Under the pieces are notes generated by a model. It was given only the letters and a program-made list of their open reading frames with translations, had not been told where the DNA came from and made no database searches. DNA of 64,000 nucleotides, taken from NCBI RefSeq assembly GCF_900185015.1, contig NZ_FXYD01000005.1, positions 124,001-188,000 on the forward strand, in the 5' to 3' direction. How positions within the stretch are numbered: position 1 is the stretch's first letter; every line of letters begins with the position of its first letter. Origin of the DNA: Octadecabacter ascidiaceicola. Its GTDB lineage: Bacteria > Pseudomonadota > Alphaproteobacteria > Rhodobacterales > Rhodobacteraceae. Shown here piece by piece: positions 61,452 to 64,000 of the stretch. The position numbers were made by a program, and so were the translations under genes.

Positions 61452-62414
61452 ATGGAGAATCAAGCGCCCCCTTTCACATTCCGCGCCGCGCAGACATTTG
61501 TTGCTGCCGTTGAGGCGCAATCCGTCACGAAGGCGGCCCATCGCCTTGGAATTAGCCCATCGTCGGTTTCCCAACAGCTTGCAGGGCTTGAGGCGGCGCT
61601 CGGCGCGAAATTGATCGAGCGTTCAGCGCGCCAATTTAGGCTGACGAAAGCGGGGGCAATGTTTCTTGACCCGGCCAAGCAGCTTTTGGATGACGTAAGT
61701 GCGGCCAAGGCGCGGTTGGTCACGGCTGACCAGATGCCGCCAATGTCTGTGCGGATTGCTTCGATTGAAGAGTTGGACGCGACGGTAATAGCACCGTGGT
61801 TGTTGAAGCTAACGAAAGAGTTTCCCAACATTGCGTTCACCCTTAGTAGTGGCGCGAGCCATGAAAACAGTGAGGCTCTTAGCACCCGCGCTGTCGACCT
61901 AATGTTGGCTGTCGACACGGTTGCACAAGCAGATTGGGTGGAACAACACCCGATCTTGCGTGATCCGTTTATCATGGTCGCCGCCCCTGAAATGGGGGAC
62001 GCGCCGGACCTTGCGCAGCTGAAGGCCAGCCCTTTTGTTCGCTATGCGTCTGAATTGCAGCTCGGGCGTCAGATTGAAGCGCAGTTGCGACGATCTAATC
62101 TACAGCCAGCACGAAGTTTCGAGTTTTCGACCAATCAGGCTTTGTTCGCGATGACGGCGGAGCTGGGGGGATGGGCGATCACCACGGCGCTGACGTATTT
62201 TGGAACGCCGCTCGCAGGGGACTTAGTGCGCGCGCATCCATTGCCTGTTCCAGCTTTTTCGCGCCGAATGGCGCTGCATGCGCGGCGCGGGGCATTAGGG
62301 GAATTGCCAGAGCAAATGGCGAACGATATTCGCACGTTTCTTGGCGAACGTATTTTTGCGACCGCTGAGCAAAAGTTGCCATTCCTGAATGGTGGCTTTC
62401 AGATACTTCAATAA
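61452..62414 (+). CDS. LysR-family transcriptional regulator
   Basis: 320 residues. The N-terminal helix-turn-helix is VTKAAHRLGISPSSVSQQLAGLE (in two parts: AAHRLGISPSSVSQQL and AGLEAALGAKLIERSA), and the effector domain follows from about 90. Divergent from the MttB gene and upstream of the oxidoreductase at 62507, so it likely controls one or both. The frame is open upstream; 61452 is the family start but has no clear ribosome site. Confidence 0.88.
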   Translation: MENQAPPFTFRAAQTFVAAVEAQSVTKAAHRLGISPSSVSQQLAGLEAALGAKLIERSARQFRLTKAGAMFLDPAKQLLDDVSAAKARLVTADQMPPMSVRIASIEELDATVIAPWLLKLTKEFPNIAFTLSSGASHENSEALSTRAVDLMLAVDTVAQADWVEQHPILRDPFIMVAAPEMGDAPDLAQLKASPFVRYASELQLGRQIEAQLRRSNLQPARSFEFSTNQALFAMTAELGGWAITTALTYFGTPLAGDLVRAHPLPVPAFSRRMALHARRGALGELPEQMANDIRTFLGERIFATAEQKLPFLNGGFQILQ

Positions 62415-62506
62415 ATCGAAATCAATGATTTTCACTGAGCGAGCTGGATTGCGCGACTCTTTGTGATCTGGTCAGGTTTGGGACGTTGACACCAAAGGAT
62501 GCCCCC

Positions 62507-64000
62507 ATGAAAACCCAAACCAAAGCAGTAGTCATTGGCGGCGGCATTGCTGGCTGTTCAACCCTGTATCACCTGACCCAAGAGGGGTGGACGGACGTTG
62601 TGTTGGTGGAACGTGATGAGCTGACAAGCGGCACGACATGGCATTCGGCGGCTCAGGTGACGAACTTCGGTGGCAACCAAACCATGGTCGGGCTGAAGAC
62701 GCATTCTATCAATCTGTACAAAGAGCTGCGTGATGATGCGGATTATCCCGTGCAGTACAATCACGGCGACGGCGGTATTCGTTTGGCCAATACTGAAGAA
62801 CAAATGGACGGCTATCGCCATTTTTCATCTATGGCGCGGGGGATGGGCGTTGATTTCGAAGTTCTGGATGCAGAAGAATGCGCACGACGACATCCGCTGA
62901 TTTCAACGGACAACCTGTTGGGCGGCCTTTGGGACGGAAACGATGGCGACATTGATCCGGCGTCCTTGTGTCAGGCGCTGGCGCGGCGTGCGCGCAAAGC
63001 AGGGGCTGAGGTTTACCGCCAGACCAATGTCACGGGTCTGACGCAACACAAGGACGACACGTGGACGGTTCACACCAACAAGGGCGATATCGACTGTGAT
63101 GTTGTGATCAACGCCTGCGGTTATCGCGTGAACGAAGTCGGGGCGATGATGGGGGTGCATCATCCTGTGGCGTCCATGGAGCATCAGTATTTTGTCACTG
63201 AAGACATCCCCGGTATTGTCGAGGCAGGCCACCGTATGCCGCTGCTGCGTTGCCCGATTTCCGACTATTATTGCCGTCAGGAAAAGAATGGCCTGCTGCT
63301 TGGGTTCTATGAACAGGACTGCAAAACGTGGGGTATGGACGGCATTTCGCCTGATTTCTCAAACGATCTCTGTCCGGACGATTTGGACCGAGTGACGGAC
63401 GTTCTTGAAGGGGCGTTTGAAAGGATGCCAGCCTTGATGGAGGTCGGGATCAAGAACATCGTCAACGGCCCGATCACCTACACGATTGACGGCGCACCGC
63501 TGGTCGGCCCGATCCCTGGTAAACGAAATGCGTTTTGTATCATTGGCTTGCGGGCGGGTCTGGGCGAGGGCGGCGGCCACGGTTGGTTGTTGGCGCAACA
63601 GATCGTGCACGGAGAGGCCTGTTATGACACTTGGTGCCTCGACCCGCGCCGCTTTACGGGCCACGCCAACGTTGAACTGACGTCGCTAAAGGCGATTGAA
63701 GACTATCAAAACGAATTCCGGTTCCATTTCCCGAACGAACACCGCCCTGTCGGGCGCGACGCCAAAACAACGCCAATCACGCCGGTGCTAGAGGCTGAGG
63801 GCGCTGAGTTTACCATCGTGAACGGTTGGGAACGTGTTGAATTCATGAAGCAAACCCCTGATTTTCACGTCACCCATACGTTCAAGTTCGACGAGAGCTT
63901 CGACATCGTCGGCGAAGAAGTCGCAGCGGTGCAAAATGGTGTTGGCATATGTGAGGTGAACGGGTTCACCCGATTTGAAATCACAGGAACCGACCGTCAT
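62507..64000 (+). CDS. Dimethylglycine/sarcosine dehydrogenase-type FAD oxidoreductase with aminomethyltransferase domain (cut by the window edge)
   Basis: 498 visible codons of a family usually ~800 residues long. FAD-binding VVIGGGIAGCSTLYHL (about 8-23), the covalent-flavin-type WHSAAQVTNFGG, and ITYTIDGAPLVGPIPG are typical of DMGDH/SARDH. From about residue 440 the GcvT-like (tetrahydrofolate) domain begins (MKQTPDFHVTHTFKFDES). It would demethylate N-methyl glycines and pass the one-carbon unit to folate. AAAGGA lies 7 bases before the ATG. Fits with the neighbouring MttB homologue. Confidence 0.9.
   Translation, partial: MKTQTKAVVIGGGIAGCSTLYHLTQEGWTDVVLVERDELTSGTTWHSAAQVTNFGGNQTMVGLKTHSINLYKELRDDADYPVQYNHGDGGIRLANTEEQMDGYRHFSSMARGMGVDFEVLDAEECARRHPLISTDNLLGGLWDGNDGDIDPASLCQALARRARKAGAEVYRQTNVTGLTQHKDDTWTVHTNKGDIDCDVVINACGYRVNEVGAMMGVHHPVASMEHQYFVTEDIPGIVEAGHRMPLLRCPISDYYCRQEKNGLLLGFYEQDCKTWGMDGISPDFSNDLCPDDLDRVTDVLEGAFERMPALMEVGIKNIVNGPITYTIDGAPLVGPIPGKRNAFCIIGLRAGLGEGGGHGWLLAQQIVHGEACYDTWCLDPRRFTGHANVELTSLKAIEDYQNEFRFHFPNEHRPVGRDAKTTPITPVLEAEGAEFTIVNGWERVEFMKQTPDFHVTHTFKFDESFDIVGEEVAAVQNGVGICEVNGFTRFEITGTDRH

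Noticed and set aside
1-64000. CRISPR arrays, prophage, insertion sequences, rRNA or tRNA genes
   Set aside because: No regularly spaced repeats, transposase or integrase motifs, phage structural genes or RNA gene signatures were seen on either strand.

Overview
The window looks like chromosomal sequence from a marine alphaproteobacterium of the Rhodobacteraceae (Roseobacter group). Four things point there. The F0 genes form a separate atpI-B-E-F'-F cluster with two b-type subunits. A DUF1523 protein, a Hint-domain protein and a non-pyrrolysine MttB homologue are present, all typical of this family. GTG and TTG starts and ATGA stop/start overlaps are common. A short intergenic repeat resembling ones I know from roseobacter genomes recurs. 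I see no tRNA, rRNA, CRISPR array, prophage or transposase. Two genes run off the window: ffh at the left edge and a DMGDH/sarcosine-dehydrogenase-type oxidoreductase at the right edge.

Layout. 0-6 kb: ffh, an azoreductase/LysR divergent pair, an ArsR regulator and the F0 ATP synthase operon. 6-16 kb: a FadR-type GntR regulator, an OmpA-like lipoprotein, an Ada-type methyltransferase, a Hint protein, nth and a PfkB kinase, a sulfotransferase and a large glycosyltransferase pointing away from each other, a HIT protein, an ABC ATPase, a zinc-finger protein and a DUF2459 protein. 16-26 kb: polA, a PhyH-type oxygenase, an Hsp20 gene with a heat-shock promoter and a possible RNA thermometer, a trypsin-like protease, and the glycolate oxidase genes glcD-glcE-(membrane protein)-glcF. 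26-39 kb: a MoxR / DUF58 / BatA-DUF4159 / membrane-protein operon, DUF1285, hydroxypyruvate isomerase, a VOC/WYL pair, and an ECF sigma factor with a membrane-anchored vWA protein. 39-44 kb: a succinate-semialdehyde dehydrogenase-type enzyme, a hydrolase, an L,D-transpeptidase and membrane proteins. 44-52 kb: a tightly packed ten-gene operon of mostly unknown genes around an AAA+ ATPase. 52-64 kb: a double-domain aldehyde dehydrogenase with deoC and an AraC regulator, rpe, a two-component system with a tiny leading ORF, an epimerase, an MttB-family methyltransferase, a LysR regulator and the demethylase-type oxidoreductase.

The best candidate for an undescribed system is 44,080-51,889. It combines a coiled-coil protein, an AAA+ ATPase with intact Walker motifs, two large proteins I do not recognise, and six predicted membrane proteins, one of them DUF1523. 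Neighbouring genes overlap or nearly touch. I infer a membrane-associated ATPase complex, perhaps for envelope stress or defence, but nothing in the sequence fixes its function.

The second notable result is regulatory. The inverted repeat AATTGGT-N11-ACCAAT(T/G) occurs directly upstream of the GntR-type regulator (6.6 kb) and of glcD (25.5 kb), with identical half-sites and spacing. This suggests the regulator controls both itself and glycolate oxidation. Other regulatory candidates are a sigma-32-type promoter and ROSE-like leader before hsp20, hairpins flanking atpE, helically phased TCTGCAC repeats before the two-component operon, and a perfect inverted repeat before the VOC/WYL pair.
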